Assembly (NCBI GenBank): GCA_030068075.1
Contig: CM057841.1
Span: 49,889,030-49,953,029, forward strand
Direction of reading: 5' to 3'
Length of the DNA stretch: 64,000 nucleotides
Source of the DNA: Paguma larvata
Lineage: Eukaryota; Chordata; Mammalia; Carnivora; Viverridae
The translations under genes were made by a program, and so were the position numbers. The notes under the pieces were generated by a model, which searched no databases, was not told where the DNA came from, and was given only the letters and a program-made list of their open reading frames with translations. This document shows, piece by piece, positions 1-14,259 of the stretch (the stretch's first letter is position 1; each line of letters begins with the position of its first letter).

Positions 1-139
1 TAATTTTGACAGGTTTTCCAAATAACAGAGAAGGAAGCTAAGCTGGATGCTACTGAAAATTAGCTCTATTTTCCTGTCAAGTATATTTTAGATTACCAGT
101 GTTTGCTTCAAGAGTGTACTTGCTCAGAATAGGAGTTCT

Positions 140-305
140 GTGTTGTTGGGTAAATTATTTAACCATGGTGTACCCTTCTCTTCAAGTGTCCAATGAAGTT
201 AATGCTATCACATAATATAGGGTATTTGTCAGGATCAAATGAGTTAATACATGTGAAACACTGAGAACATAAGCAGCTAATAATATATGCCTATTATCTT
301 AGCAC
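140..305 (-). repeat. MIR SINE fragment, antisense
   Basis: The order of elements matches the reverse complement of the MIR core: GGGTAAATTATTTAACC, a decayed 'few lines counted' segment, then CAAATGAGTTAATACATGTG and AACACTGAGAACATAAG. The middle is diverged, as expected of an ancient mammalian-wide SINE. No function is implied. Confidence 0.75.
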
Positions 306-601
306 AGGTAGTGTTACACAGAGATTAAGAAAATTGAATTACTTTTATTAAAAACTGAACAGCTTTTACTTACTTATGAGAATTATGCGTTAAAGCCCTT
401 TATAAAATAAAATTAAATTACTTTCATTCGAGCTATATTAAAATACTTTCACTATAGCTTGCATCTTTATTTGTAAGAGGCTGTTGAGTTTTTTATATAC
501 ACAGTTTGCGAGAGATCTAATTTATCATGGTCTTTTTAATGACAATTGTAAGTTTTTCTCTCGTGTGAAGAATAAATGGTGATTTTTCTGGGATATTGAC
601 C

Positions 602-652
602 TGTGTGTGTGTGTGTGAGTGTGAGTGTGTGTGTCTGTATGTGTGTGTGTGA
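602..652. repeat. Imperfect (TG)n microsatellite
   Basis: About 50 bases of TG units interrupted by GAG and CTGTA. The interruptions suggest an old, fairly stable tract. Confidence 0.9.
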
Positions 653-984
653 GAAAATGTCTCAATATAAATTAGGTTACTATGGATATTCTAACAGAAT
701 TCATTAAAACTGTCTTCCACATATAATCCGTGTATATAATTTTTTTTAACAAAAACATTAAAATTGGTTTCACATTTTTAACTGTATCAAGGCGAAGGTG
801 GAAATTCTAATATGACTATTAAAAAGGTTGAACATAAAGTAATATAATTTTGGAAAAACAGAAATAAGAGAGATGTCCATTTCTTCCTCTAATAGAAAAA
901 GACACTAATTAACCAAACATGCCCTGCTGCCATTCTGAAGAGTACAAGTCTTCCCCCTTAATGACTGTGTTCTTAAATGTCATT

Positions 985-1740
985 AGTCTTAATGAGCTCC
1001 CGTGCCCCTTTGACCAAATGTGCTCCCCTCCCCCACTGGTCATAAAGAGATCAGACTGTGCTCTGGGTCCTCACCTGGTTCTGGGGAGTCGGCGCAGCAC
1101 CCCTTGGCTGCCTCGCCATCGCCAAGCGGGGTGAGTGCTGGGACGGGGCCAGGGGGTGGAGCTGGGAGCTCAGTCCCTGCGTGCACCATGGCAGCCCGAA
1201 GCCTAGGTGGAAGCTGAGTTGACCCCTGCTCCGCGCCCTAGCTCTTAGGGCGATAGTGGGACGCAGGCCAGAGCTGTCTTGCTGAGAGTTAGGCAGCCGA
1301 GTCCATCCCATGTGCACGTACTGAGGGGGTACAAAAAGCAGCACTTGGGGCCTGGAAGGCCTCAGTCTGTCAGGGCCTGTCCGAAAAGTTGGGCAGATCA
1401 GGGAAGAAGTTCCATCCGCTCTTGCAATTTAGAAACCTTCCTTCTCAGTGTCAAAAGACAGCCTGAGGGGAGCTGGGAGTTAGGGCCTCCACACCAACGC
1501 AGAGCAAGAGCTGGACAGAAGGGGAGTGAGGGGCACACACTGCCAGTGATGTGCGGGAAGCAGAGGAAAGAGGCGCAGTACTGAGAGAGAAGTGGGGTGA
1601 GGTCAGGGCCCCAGGCCCAGTGGCTCATCTGCTCACACCGTGGGGCAGGGGGCCTTATTCTCTCCCTTCTTGGCAGCTTCTGTGGTGGTCAGTCCCCTGA
1701 AGACTTTCAGGGGTGGGTGTGCAAAGGTGCCCCACTTGAA
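985..1740. other. GC-rich island of unassigned origin in intron 1
   Basis: A roughly 750-base block that is clearly richer in G and C than the AT-rich sequence on both sides, with scattered CpGs (GTCGGCGCAGC, CTCCGCGCCC). Several short ORFs overlap it on both strands (71, 65, 97, 101, 76 and 68 codons), but none shows domain-like or conserved character, and competing frames on both strands point to base composition rather than coding. It stops abruptly where the AT-rich tract starts. It could be a diverged LTR, an old retrocopy, or an intronic regulatory island; I cannot tell which. Confidence 0.45.
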
Positions 1741-2458
1741 CACTATATATTTACATATGTACATGTGTACATTATATATGTAACACATGTGGTATATGTA
1801 TAATGTATGATATGCACATCTGTTTATAATATTATATAATGCATAATATGTACCTATTATATAGCATATTTATACATGCAACATGTGTGCTAATGTATAT
1901 ATAGCATGTAAATCTACAAAATATTATTTACGCATTACATACATATGTATATATATACTTATACATACATATGTATAAACTGTAATGTAGATGTATATTT
2001 CAAGTATGTATGAAGTATGTGTGAATTTTATATGTGCATATAATCATATATTACACATGTATTACATATATATTACATATATGTTTATATATTCTTTTTA
2101 TTAGTAACATGTGTGTATATTATGTATATACATACATAAATATTTTGATACATATTTGCATAAGGATACCATATAGTGAATGTATGCCATCACTTAGGAC
2201 TTGATGGCTAACTTACCATTTATACAGCTTTTATACACATTATGTACATGTATACATTCTAATAAATGTCTATGAACATATATGTTTGTACATATATATT
2301 ATAATTATGTATTTATATTATATACATATTATATATATTCATATAAATACACATTTGTACATATCCAGATATACAATTTATGTATACACATATGTGTATA
2401 CTATAATACATGTGTACTAGTATGTAAATAATAACATATGTACATACATGTGGGAAAT
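1741..2458. repeat. AT-rich alternating tract (TATACA/ACATAT-type)
   Basis: About 720 bases built mainly from alternating purine-pyrimidine words such as TATATA, ACATATGT, TACATACA and GTATAC. No fixed repeat period is kept. An ordinary non-repetitive stretch near 2185-2225 interrupts it. It looks like an expanded and then decayed AT-rich simple repeat with many short palindromes. Confidence 0.85.
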
Positions 2459-3154
2459 AGTTTCAAGAATTCCTTATACTTACATAAATGGTTTAAGAAA
2501 GCTGAGGATGGAAAGCCACCATCATAGGGATAAAGGGCCCAAGGTTAGTTACGAGATATTATAATGGAATCATGAGTAACTTGTTATATCACTTGTTATA
2601 TACTTCTGGTGCCAATATACTTTGATCATAAACTTCACTTGCCCCCCAGACCCTTTGCTTCTTACACATACAAGTTAATGATTACTATATGAATGTTTCT
2701 CCACGTTCACCACATGTGTAAGATCTTGAGAGCTCAGTGAATATGGAGAGGAAACCCTTGCTTGGGGCTTTTGTTTCCTCCCAGACATTAGCCCCTCTTG
2801 TATTCAATTCTGCATCTGCTCTCTTGCAGGACAAGAGAGAACTCCGGACTCATAGTCTGTGACACGTGTGTATGTCCCTAGTGAAGGAACCAGGATGGCA
2901 ATGATGTGATACAGTATTTTATTTAAAAATAATACAATTAAGTTTTGAACTGAAATAGTATATTATTTCAGATTTTAAAGCTCATTTCTTAAATACTTAT
3001 ATATTTATGCACTCTGAACAATGATCATATGCACTCTGAGAAGCTGTAAATTAGAGTTAATAATCATGAGAATTTGAGGAAGCCAAGAGTTCTAGATGAG
3101 AGATTAGCCTAGAGAAGACAAGTTCACCCGGTTTCTTTTACCAGAGTCTAGGAT

Positions 3155-3370
3155 AGGGTTTCCCAGCCACTGCAGTATTGACATTTGGGGCTGGATAACT
3201 CTTTGTTGTGAGGGCTGCCTGTGCACCATAGGATGTTTAAGCACCATCCGCGGCTTCAACCCGCTAGATTCTAGAATATGCCCAAGTTGTGATGATCAGA
3301 GTGTCTCCAGATGTTGGTAAATGTCCCTGGGGGTCTACATCTCCTCCTGTTGTGGTTCTCAGCTCTGTCC
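3155..3370. mobile_element. Ancient hAT-type non-autonomous DNA transposon fragment
   Basis: Recognised from the mammalian MER-type wording GTATTGACATTTGGGGCTGG, then AACTCTTTGTTGTG, GCACCATAGGATGTTTA and GTGTCTCCAGATGTTGG. The terminal TGGTTCTCA-like end of the hAT-Charlie group is visible near 3352. The exact subfamily is uncertain. A 60-codon ORF starting at 3289 lies in and beyond it and is not a gene. Confidence 0.6.
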
Positions 3371-3789
3371 AGAGCCTGCATTTTACTGCATTTAGTGGTA
3401 CAGAGAAAACTTGTTTTCTGGAATTAAATTCACAGGAGACTGGGACTCGATCTAGAATTCCATTTTGTTAATGTCGCGAGGGAAATATTCCTTTTACTCC
3501 AGACTTCTTATTGCTGTCTGAGACCTTGCTCTCCTGGTTCAAGACAACTGATGATCAATAGTTTTGTAGTTTATTTATTTATTATTTTATAGTTTTGGTA
3601 ATAAGTTACTTGGCATATTTGGAATTGAAGTATACAATTTCTTGAGAGATACTTTATTTATGTCATTATGGTATCTGGTGAAATTCCTATACTCCAAACC
3701 TAAAGAAATAATAATTGTAGTTACAGTGTTCTTACACACTGGGATCTAGACCCCATCTCACTTTTTAAATACCATAGTTCCGCCACAGT

Positions 3790-3950
3790 GAGACAAGCAA
3801 AGTAACTAAAGTCTATATTTCAATTACCTCATCTGTAAAATAACCGTAATATTGGTATTTTAAAGGAGTAGTAAAGATTAGTGACTGTAAAATAGTTGTT
3901 AAGTTCTTAGAACAGAGTACTCACTGAACATGTGTTAGTTATTAGGTTTT
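3790..3950 (-). repeat. MIR SINE fragment, antisense
   Basis: CAAGCAAAGTAACTAAAGT, CCTCATCTGTAAAATAA and TTAAGTTCTTAGAACAGAG occur in the order of a reversed MIR element. The following SINE at 3951 abuts its end. Confidence 0.65.
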
Positions 3951-3975
3951 GTGTTTTTTTTTTTTTTTGATGTTT

Positions 3976-4020
<45 letters not shown>

Positions 4021-4138
4021 CCCAAGCAGGCTTCATGCTGTCAGTGCAGAGCCTGATGTGGGGCTCCATCTGACAAGCCATGACCTGAGCTGAAATCAAG
4101 AGTAGGATGCTTAACCGACTGAGCCACCCAGGCGCCCC
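3951..4138 (-). mobile_element. Felid tRNA-derived SINE, antisense
   Basis: T-rich start (the reversed A tail), a (GA)n run of about 40 bases (the reversed TC-rich region), then GAGCCACCCAGGCGCCCC at the end, the reversed tRNA-like head. Flanks carry a probable TSD (TTATTAGGTTTT near 3940 and TTATTAGTTTTA after the element). The (GA)n run is likely length-variable. Confidence 0.92.
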
Positions 4139-5399
4139 TTTTTATTAGTTTTATATAAGAATAACTTTAGAATATTTTATTGCCAAATAAAGATACCGTA
4201 GTACATGGGGAAATGTGTATGCTCATGGCAAAACATAATAACACCATATAATCACTCAGACCAACTTCTGGAACTTTACCAAACACCAGAAGCTTCCCTG
4301 ATCCTTTTCCCATACCCCATGTACTTTTCCCCATACATGAAATAAACATCCCTTCTCTTATTTTAATCCCATTTTAGGCTAAAAACAGAACAGTATTGAT
4401 TCTCAGTTTATAATGGCAAAAACAAATGAGCAGTAAATACATGCCCTCGAGAGTGATTGCACCGGAGAGGCATTTTACATCTGAAACATCAATTTGAATC
4501 TGCGTAATTGATTGAGAATTGCAGTTAAACATGATTTTTTGGGTCACACGTACACCTGAATACTGATAATGATTGAAAAATGACTGTACTTCTGGTAAAC
4601 ACACACCCATCCGTGCACCCCCCCCCCTAGAGATAACGCACTCATTTGTACACACAGATGCACACATTGTCCTTTGCACAGTGTATGAAAGCCATTTGGC
4701 AGTTGCTCCTGGTTGGGCACAATCAGAACTTCCTTCATCACTCCATGGATTGTGTGTCGCTTGATGCCTACCTTCCTTAATACTTGAGTTACCACCAGAT
4801 TGACGGTGTCAGTACTTAAGCCAGTCAATAGACATGCAGGAACTGTGGGCCAGTTATCAAGTCTGTCTTAACAGTTAGCTAAAGAATTTAAGGTGTTCAG
4901 GAAGGAAAAGTGTGCTTTAAATGAAAATGAGACAGTCTTAAAAAGTAAGATGCCATCTCAGGCAAATTCTTCTGAAAGGGATGCCAATGTTAAGTTCGTG
5001 AATTTTTACTTATCTCTTATACTTTAGACATTTAGCTTTAAAGAAAAACACATTGCAAATAGCAGGACTGCAGAAAAATATTGTAGTTTGAATAGTTTAG
5101 CAATGAAACTACCAATGCCTGTTTTTTTTTTAAAAAACTGTTCAGGCTGAATTTAAGCTTCATAAAATTTCAGATGAATTTAGATAATTCCTAGATTAAT
5201 TTAATTTAAATTAAATTGTTTATTGGTAATTAAATAAATGGAACAGTAACCCTGCCTACTTTTTAATTACTAATTGTGTTAAATCCTAAATATGAGAGAA
5301 ATATTTTTTCCAATTAGAGTAAAAAATGACGACTTAATAATTACATAAAATAAAAGACAAATATGTAAAAGTTGCACGAAACAAAGAATTACCTGAATA

Positions 5400-6960
5400 A
5401 AATAAAGCATATATGACATCATGGTGTCCATGAGATTATTCGTATATTTTCCCTCTCCATGCCTTTTTAATTTTATATGTGATACACATAACAAAATAGG
5501 TGATAGACAGATGTATACTTTTGTGTATATCCTTATGTGCATATTGATATATACATCTATGTATGTACACACACGTACACATTGCCTCCCTCTAGATGTA
5601 ACCACTATCCTGAATTTTATGCTTTTCATTTCTTTGGTTTTTTTAAATTTTATATATTCTTAACATATTACTTAGCTTTGCTTATTTTTAAGATTCTGAA
5701 AACTATCCACCATTTGGTTTGTTTTTAAGATCCCCTGGGGCGCCTGGGTGGCTCAGTCGGTAGAGTGTCCGACTTCGGCTCAGGTCACGATCTTGCGGTC
5801 TGTGAGTTCAAGCCCCGCGTCGGGCTCTGTGCTGACAGCTCAGAGCCTGGAGCCTGCTTCTGATTCTGTGTCTCCCTCTCTCTCTGCCCCTCCCCGCTCA
5901 TGCTCTGTCTCTGTCTGTCTCAAAAATAAATAAACATTAAAAAAAAAATTTTTAAAAGATCCCACCATTATCTTTGGTATGCGTCGATGTAGTTCCTTTG
6001 TACTAGTATACATTTTTCTATTGTGAAGAGTACTGTGATCCATCTGTTCTATGATCATTGGGTTTTGGGTTGTCAGCGATTCTTTCCTATTATGAGCAAT
6101 GTTGCTGGACATTACACGTCTCCTGGTGCACAAATGCAAGAGTTTCTATAGGTCAGCGATTTGCAACTTTTCTCTTTTCAATGGACAGAGAAAATACTAA
6201 TATTTGTATCCCATCCTTGGGTAAGAAGGCAAACTCCCTGAGACCAGTATTTCATTATAGGGACATTCTGCCCAGAAGGATATATATGTCAATGGAATTG
6301 GAAGAACCTCGGGATACAGAAAAGTTCCAACGCACAAGCTACGCACAAATTGTTTTTTTAACGTATGCGCTCAAATTTACACTCCACTAGCAGCCTGTTG
6401 GAACTTCTCTTAGTCCACATTCCCTGGATGATCTGGTGTTGTCAGAATTCTAAAATCTTGCGAATATACTATCTGTAATATAGCATCTCATCGTAGTCTT
6501 GATTTACCCTTCTTTTTACTGATGAGTTTGAACATCGGTTTATATAGATTCTGTTCTGTGAACTCTCTGGTCTTGCCTTGTGCCATTTTTCCAAGAGTGT
6601 TTTCTAACCGATTTAAAGGTAGTTTTTGTCTTTCTTTATTTTACTTTGTTTTCCTTAATTTTGAATACTAATCACATGCTGTTTTGCACATACTTTCCAC
6701 ATGTGATGTTTCTCTTTATGCATATTTTGGCAACCATAATTTCTTAATTTTAATATAGTTTTATTTATAAATCTTTTCTTATATGCATTTATTTGTAAAT
6801 TTGTATCCTGATTAGGTATTTTTGTTTCTTGCTTAGGTAAACCTTTTCTACCTCAAGATACTGTATTATTTTATAATTTCTATGAAATTTTTCTTCCTTA
6901 TTTTCATATTCTCTTGCCTTTAAGTTTTTTTTTTCTTTTCTTATTGAACTTATTAGACCT
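5400..6960 (-). mobile_element. Decayed L1M 3' region, antisense, interrupted by a SINE
   Basis: The wording follows the antisense 3' part of an old mammalian L1: TTTCTATTGTGAAGAGTAC, TATTATGAGCAATGTTGC, GTCTCCTGGTGCACAAATG, AAGAGTTTCTATAGG, then TTTACACTCCACTAGCAGCC. No intact reading frame survives. A much younger felid SINE (5737-5957) splits it. The outer limits are approximate. Confidence 0.6.
5737..5957 (+). mobile_element. Felid tRNA-derived SINE, sense
   Basis: Complete copy with head GGGGCGCCTGGGTGGCTCAG, internal promoter-like boxes, the GACAGCTCAGAGCCTGGAGC segment, a TC-rich region and a tail of AAAATAAATAAACATT followed by A. An AAGATCCC duplication flanks it (5728-5735 and about 5957-5964). 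It is inserted in the older antisense L1M. The 61-codon ORF inside it (5748-5933) recurs in other SINE copies and is not a gene. Confidence 0.95.
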
Positions 6961-7009
6961 CCAGTAGAAAATTGCATATAAGCAGGGGGCATATTGTTAG
7001 AGATCCTAG

Positions 7010-9428
<2,419 letters not shown>

Positions 9429-9429
9429 A

Positions 9430-9915
9430 GTGCTGCTGTGGGTTGAGTTGTGTCCTCCAAAGGATACATTCAAATTCTAACTCTGATACCTATGAATGGG
9501 ACTATTTGGATCTCGAATCTCTGCAGTGTGATCAAGTTAAGGTCATATCAGCTTAGGTCACCGTGGATTATGGTGAGTTCCAGATCAGGCCCTGTAAAGA
9601 GAATGAGATTTGGAGACACACAGAGACAGAAGCGACGGAGAGAAGAGAGCATGTGGAAATGGGACATGTAGAAATGGAAGCAAAAATTGGAATGATGGGG
9701 CTTCAGACTAAGAAATGTCTATATTGCCAGCAACATACAGAAGCTAGGAGGAGGCAGGGCAGGAGTGTTCTCTAAAGCCTCCAGAGAGAGGAGCGTGGCC
9801 CTGTCGACACCTTGATTTTGGATGTCCAGGCTCCCAAACTATGAGAGAATAAGTTCTGTTGTTTTCAGCTGCCCAGTTAGTGATACTTAGTTACAGCAGT
9901 CCAGGAAAGCTGTTA
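9430..9915 (+). mobile_element. ERVL-MaLR LTR (MLT1/MST-like), sense
   Basis: The order of recognisable words is that of a MaLR LTR: GGGTTGAGTTGTGTCCTCC, a decayed TTTGGATCT segment, CAGACTAAGAAATGTC, CCAGCAACATACAGAAGC, GCCCTGTCGACACCTTG, ATGAGAGAATAAGTTCTG (polyadenylation region) and GTTACAGCAG at the end. It is an old endogenous LTR without internal genes. Two ORFs (73 and 70 codons) fall inside it and are not genes. Confidence 0.8.
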
Positions 9916-10579
9916 AGAGTGTCCCTGAGGAAAGGATTTCTCCGTACTTGTTTGTACTGGGAGGAGGCCTTCAAGTTTGAATCTGAAAGATTTCATAGCT
10001 CAGAGGAGTATAATGCAGATGTAAGGGGAAACAACCCAGATGAACAGAAACCCATCACTGCTAATACTGGCTACGTAATGGAATGAAATCTCTCTCTGCC
10101 TTTATATACTACCATATTGTTGCAGGTTCTGTGTAGATTGAATGATCATGGACAACTAAAGTTAATTAGAGTCCATGTCAAGTTCACACAGGCTTTAGGG
10201 TACCATTTGATAGTCCAAGTGTGTTCTTAGGACAGAATATAAAGAAGCCATAGATGTAGAACTGTTCCTCAGGCTGCATTGTAATCCAAATGAAAGTTTT
10301 TGTTTTGATGTACTCGAGAAACCTAGGAAATGGGTTACTGCCAACTGATATACTTGTGTATACATGTAAAATCATAAAGCAGTAAATAAAACTATCATAC
10401 TTGTGTGTATATATATGTGTATAAATATATACATGTACCTGTATTTATTTATATAGCAGATTACTTCCATAACTGAAAAATTCTGCGAGTTTTCTCTCAT
10501 CTCTTCTGTAAGGTCAAAATATATTCTATTTTCCTAAAAAGTTGAGTGTTTGTCTCTGTTTTCCCATTGTCTATTTATC

Positions 10580-10801
10580 TTTCTTTCTTCTTTTTTTTTT
10601 TTAATTTTTAAGTGTTTATTTTTGTGTGAGAGAGAGCACAAGCAGGGGCGGGGCAGAGAGAAAGGGAGACACAGAATTGGAAGCAGGCTTCAGGCTCTGA
10701 GCTGTCAAAGCAGAGCCTGTCATGGGGCTCGAACTCACGGACTGAGTTCATGACCTGACCTCAAGTTGGATGCTTAACTGACTTAGCCACTCAGGGACCC
10801 C
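10580..10801 (-). mobile_element. Felid tRNA-derived SINE, antisense
   Basis: Reversed A tail (TTTTTAATTTTTAAGTG), GAGAGAGAGCACAAGCAGG, CAGAGCCTGTCATGGGG and the reversed head ending TCAGGGACCC. Flanking duplication CCATTGTCTATTTATC (about 10564) and CCATTGTCTATTTTTC (about 10803) differ at one position, which marks this as a clean retrotransposition event. Confidence 0.93.
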
Positions 10802-11955
10802 TCCATTGTCTATTTTTCTTCGCTGCAGCTAAACCCTTCTCCTCTAAATGCCTGCCGAGCAGTGTTTTCCCCATGCCCATAGAATTTACTGTTAACATCA
10901 AGCATGTATTGGTAGAGAAATTAGCATATTTGGTTATTTGGCAGAGAGAACTCCCATTTTCGGATGTACTCCTAATGAGAATAATTATGACATTCTACGC
11001 AGAATTATTTGGCGATTCTTACTGCCCTAAATCATTGTGCTTGTTCACATACAACTATTATGCCTAAATTAAAACCCAAAAGATAAATCCCCAAGGTATG
11101 CATGATACATGTCAGTGCTTAGGAGGACAGATGAGGTGAATGTTTCCTGCTGTTAAACATATTGCAGAAAATCTTTTATAATTGTTACATTTTAAAATGA
11201 TAGCATTAATATACTTAATAACCAATACTTTCTTCATGAGGTAAAGAATAAGAGATGAATTTTGCACAGCACCAAAAAAACTCAAGCCTAAAGAAAGGGG
11301 AGCCTCCTTGGCACAGTGCGTGTGGGTCAGGAATGTACCTGGAGGTCCCAGGACCAGAGATGGGGTGGGCAGTCTTCCTGACTGAGAAGAATACGGATTT
11401 GGTGTATTGGGGATGGCCTTTTCTTGCAGTTTGTTAGAGAAGAAGAGATACCACCAGCTGGCCTGCCTCTTTATCACCTGCTTCTCCATTACACCCAGAA
11501 TCCGAGGTGCCTGAGTAAGCCCGCGGCACCTGAACAATTATCTGAATTGCAAGGGGCATGCACGTCCACATTGAGTGAGGCTGTGAGTACGTGACTTCTT
11601 GCCAGCTCTGCCTGATTCTTCTGTCTCGTGCCCTGATTTATCTCCAGGATTAGGAGATGTACAGTTCTTAACACTCAGATAAGAGCACCCTGAGAGTCAG
11701 ATCTCTGAGAATTTCCCCTGTAGTCACAGAACACGAGCTTTCCCAGCACACTTGAACCTCAGCTAACCTACCCTCATACTCACTTCAGGCGATCATAATA
11801 TTTTAAGTGAAAAGCGGATACTTCAGTATTCGACATCTCTGAGACCAATTCACCATTCTTAGGTTTAAATTCCTACTCCTCTTACTTACTTAAGGATGGG
11901 AAAAGTATTTATCCACTATGCTTTAATTTCCTAATTTTCTATTGGAAGAATAGGG
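10802..11955. other. Intronic stretch with no recognised feature
   Basis: A 141-codon minus-strand ORF (11112-11537) is present, the longest one here outside the reverse-transcriptase remnants and one MaLR-unrelated ORF. Its product has no domain I recognise, and overlapping ORFs on both strands (11255-11437 plus, 11489-11674 minus) argue against coding. Confidence 0.45.
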
Positions 11956-12013
11956 ATAGTACCGAAATGGTATTGGTCTTATTGATAGTACTGAAATGGT
12001 ATTGACCTTATTG
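11956..12013. repeat. 29-base tandem duplication, imperfect
   Basis: The unit starting ATAGTACCGAAATGG at 11956-11984 is repeated at 11985-12013 (starting ATAGTACTGAAATGG) with three visible substitutions. It sits in otherwise plain intronic sequence. Confidence 0.85.
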
Positions 12014-13320
12014 AAAATGATCTTGGCTCTGGTACGCCCACAAGAAAAGCACAGTCCCAAGAGAACATTAAACGGTTTCAGAGTGTGCCCTGCCAGTTAA
12101 ACACATTTTAGCAAACCTCCCAGGATGAAATATATAAATTACAAAGATAATCTCAGGGAATTCAAGCTTCCATATAACTCTGGTAGGAAGAGTTGGGTTT
12201 TTTTTTTTTCTGATTAATTATAAAGCAAAACAAAAACTATATTCTTATGTTCAGTATTAGCTTGAAGTACATTCTCCTATATCTTAGTCAAAGTCTGTGA
12301 ACTAGGGTGATGTGATGGCTTTATTTAAAATATTTTACCTTTTTAGCAATTGAAAAGTGGTTTATGAAGTTAAAAAAGAAGTTCAAAGAGATTAACATTT
12401 TTAAAAAGATTTGGAAAATGAAGTTCTAGATCACTTTTATGGTGCATGGTCTGTCATTTGTGCTTATAGATTATATTTTGTGTTCTGGCCTTGAGAAGGT
12501 AGAATAAAAATGCGTAAAGATTTACATCTTATTTCTCCATCTACTTATATCCTCTGTTCATTAAAGCAGGGGAGAATTTGCTGTCATTTCTGTGATTAAT
12601 ATAGAATCACTTCTACTCTTATATTGATTCACTTGATTTAACACCAAGGTGATTGTCCACTTGGCTTCTTGGCCCTCTTTTTACTTTGGATATTGCCCTC
12701 CTTTCTGGGCCCCCTTCCTTTAGGGCACATTCCATTCTCTTCTCGTCTCTCCTGCTAGTGTCTTGGTCATCGCTCTAGCTTACCTTTATCATTTTTGTCT
12801 GCCCCGTAGCACACCTGCTAATGTAACCTGAGTGAATGTGCCAAGTACCCAACCCTAAGCGACTTATAGTGAAAGAAAATCTGGTTTTAGACACATGAAA
12901 ACTAGATCATAATATTAAATTGTGAGTCGCCTTAAGGAAATGAAATTACCTCTTCTTTTCTCCTTTCCTATAAAAGTATGGGGGGTTGAATTTGAGGATC
13001 TGTAAATTCTATGACAATACACTCTTTTCATTTCTAATACTCTATAGACAATATCTTTTCTTTCTAACTCCCTCTGGTAATAGAGATTTTTTTTCAAACC
13101 ATGTGAGTAGTGATATTGATGGCCCTTCCATAAGAAGGTAAATAGAATCTCTGAAGGCAGATTGTTCTTCTAAGTCCCCTCAAACTAGAAGACACAGAAT
13201 GCTCCTGGCTTAAGAAATGTCTTAAGCTGCTATAAGACCTAGAAATTCAAGTTATAAATATGATCCTACTGAAATTGATACAGTGGCTTAAATTTGATCA
13301 GTTAAAATACATTCATAAAA
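12014..13320. other. Intronic stretch with no recognised feature
   Basis: AT-rich intron. Only one short minus-strand ORF (12915-13097) without recognisable similarity. No named repeat seen. Confidence 0.5.
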
Positions 13321-13384
13321 TTTACAATTATCATTAATATATAACCTATTTCTTTACAATTATCATTAATATATAACCTATTTC
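13321..13384. repeat. 32-base perfect tandem duplication
   Basis: A unit beginning TTTACAATTATCATTAAT occupies 13321-13352 and is repeated without change at 13353-13384. Identity of the two copies suggests a recent duplication or a polymorphic site. Confidence 0.95.
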
Positions 13385-13740
13385 TTTGTGTATATCTAAC
13401 ATTTTTCACAGTACTGAGTGGGGAAATTTCACATATAGGTACAGAGGAAAACGTGAGTTAAGTACTCAGGTGGTGTGTTAGATGGGATTCTCCCAGAAGC
13501 ACGCTCTGGGTGATGGCTGAGGTGCCAGTGGTTCGTCAGGGGGTAGCCCCCAGGAGAAAACAGTGAGGGAGTGGAGGCAGCAGGGTGAGGAAGGGGAGAG
13601 GCCGAACAGTTTCAAGTGGAGTTCCACACACTGCTTGATCCCCCAGGAAACTCTGTGTGGTAAAATTGTACCTAAGATTTTGTCCTACCTTATGGCGAAG
13701 GAACTGAGCCTCACATAGGTGTGTGCGCAACTTAGAAAAG

Positions 13741-14125
13741 TTAGTGTCTTAGCTTGGGCCACTGTAACACAATACCAGAGACTGGAGGTCTGAAATGATA
13801 GACATTTATTTCTTGCAGTTCTGGAGGCTGGGAAGTCTGAGATTAAGATGTTGGCAGATTCAGTTTCTGACAAGAGCCTACACCTTAGCTCTAGACAGCC
13901 GCCTTCTCGCTGTGTGCTCACAGGGCCTTTCCTCGATGCGTTTGTGTAGAGAGAGCCATCTCTCCATCTTCCTCTTCTTAAAAGGGCACTAATCCCATCA
14001 TAAGGGTCCCGCTCTCAAGACCTAATCTAAACCTGAATACCTCAAAAAGGCACCAAATACTCTCACATTGGGGGGTAGGGCTTCAGCCATGAAGTTTGGG
14101 GAGACACATTCAGTCTGTACCAGCT
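13741..14125 (-). mobile_element. ERVL-MaLR LTR of MST type, antisense
   Basis: Reads as the reverse complement of an MST LTR: TTAGTGTCTTAGCTTGGGC, ACAATACCAGAGACTGG, ATTTATTTCTTGCAGTTC, GGCTGGGAAGTCTGAG, CGCCTTCTCGCTGTGTG, GGGCACTAATCCCATCA and finally GGGGAGACACATTCAG. Old LTR with no internal viral sequence. Overlapping ORFs at 13685-13921 and 13795-13992 lie within it. Confidence 0.85.
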
Positions 14126-14259
14126 GCATATCTAGAAACTAGTAAACCAACCAGAAAGTGTTAACTGCTTGTAGATAGCTGATAAAAACCCCAGGTAGCC
14201 AGGCCTTCAGGGGCAAAGATCCTGGAGAGAAAGGAAATACCATATAGCGAGCCTGACAT

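Noticed and set aside
3970..4020. (GA)n, (TG)n and similar tracts as CRISPR-like or regulatory arrays
   Set aside because: They are microsatellites or SINE TC-regions, with no spacer-repeat structure.
5737..5957. tRNA gene at the SINE heads
   Set aside because: The tRNA-like heads belong to SINEs. They lack a complete cloverleaf and are followed by the SINE body and A-rich tail.
11112..11537. 141-codon minus-strand ORF as an antisense gene
   Set aside because: No similarity to known proteins, and competing ORFs on both strands.
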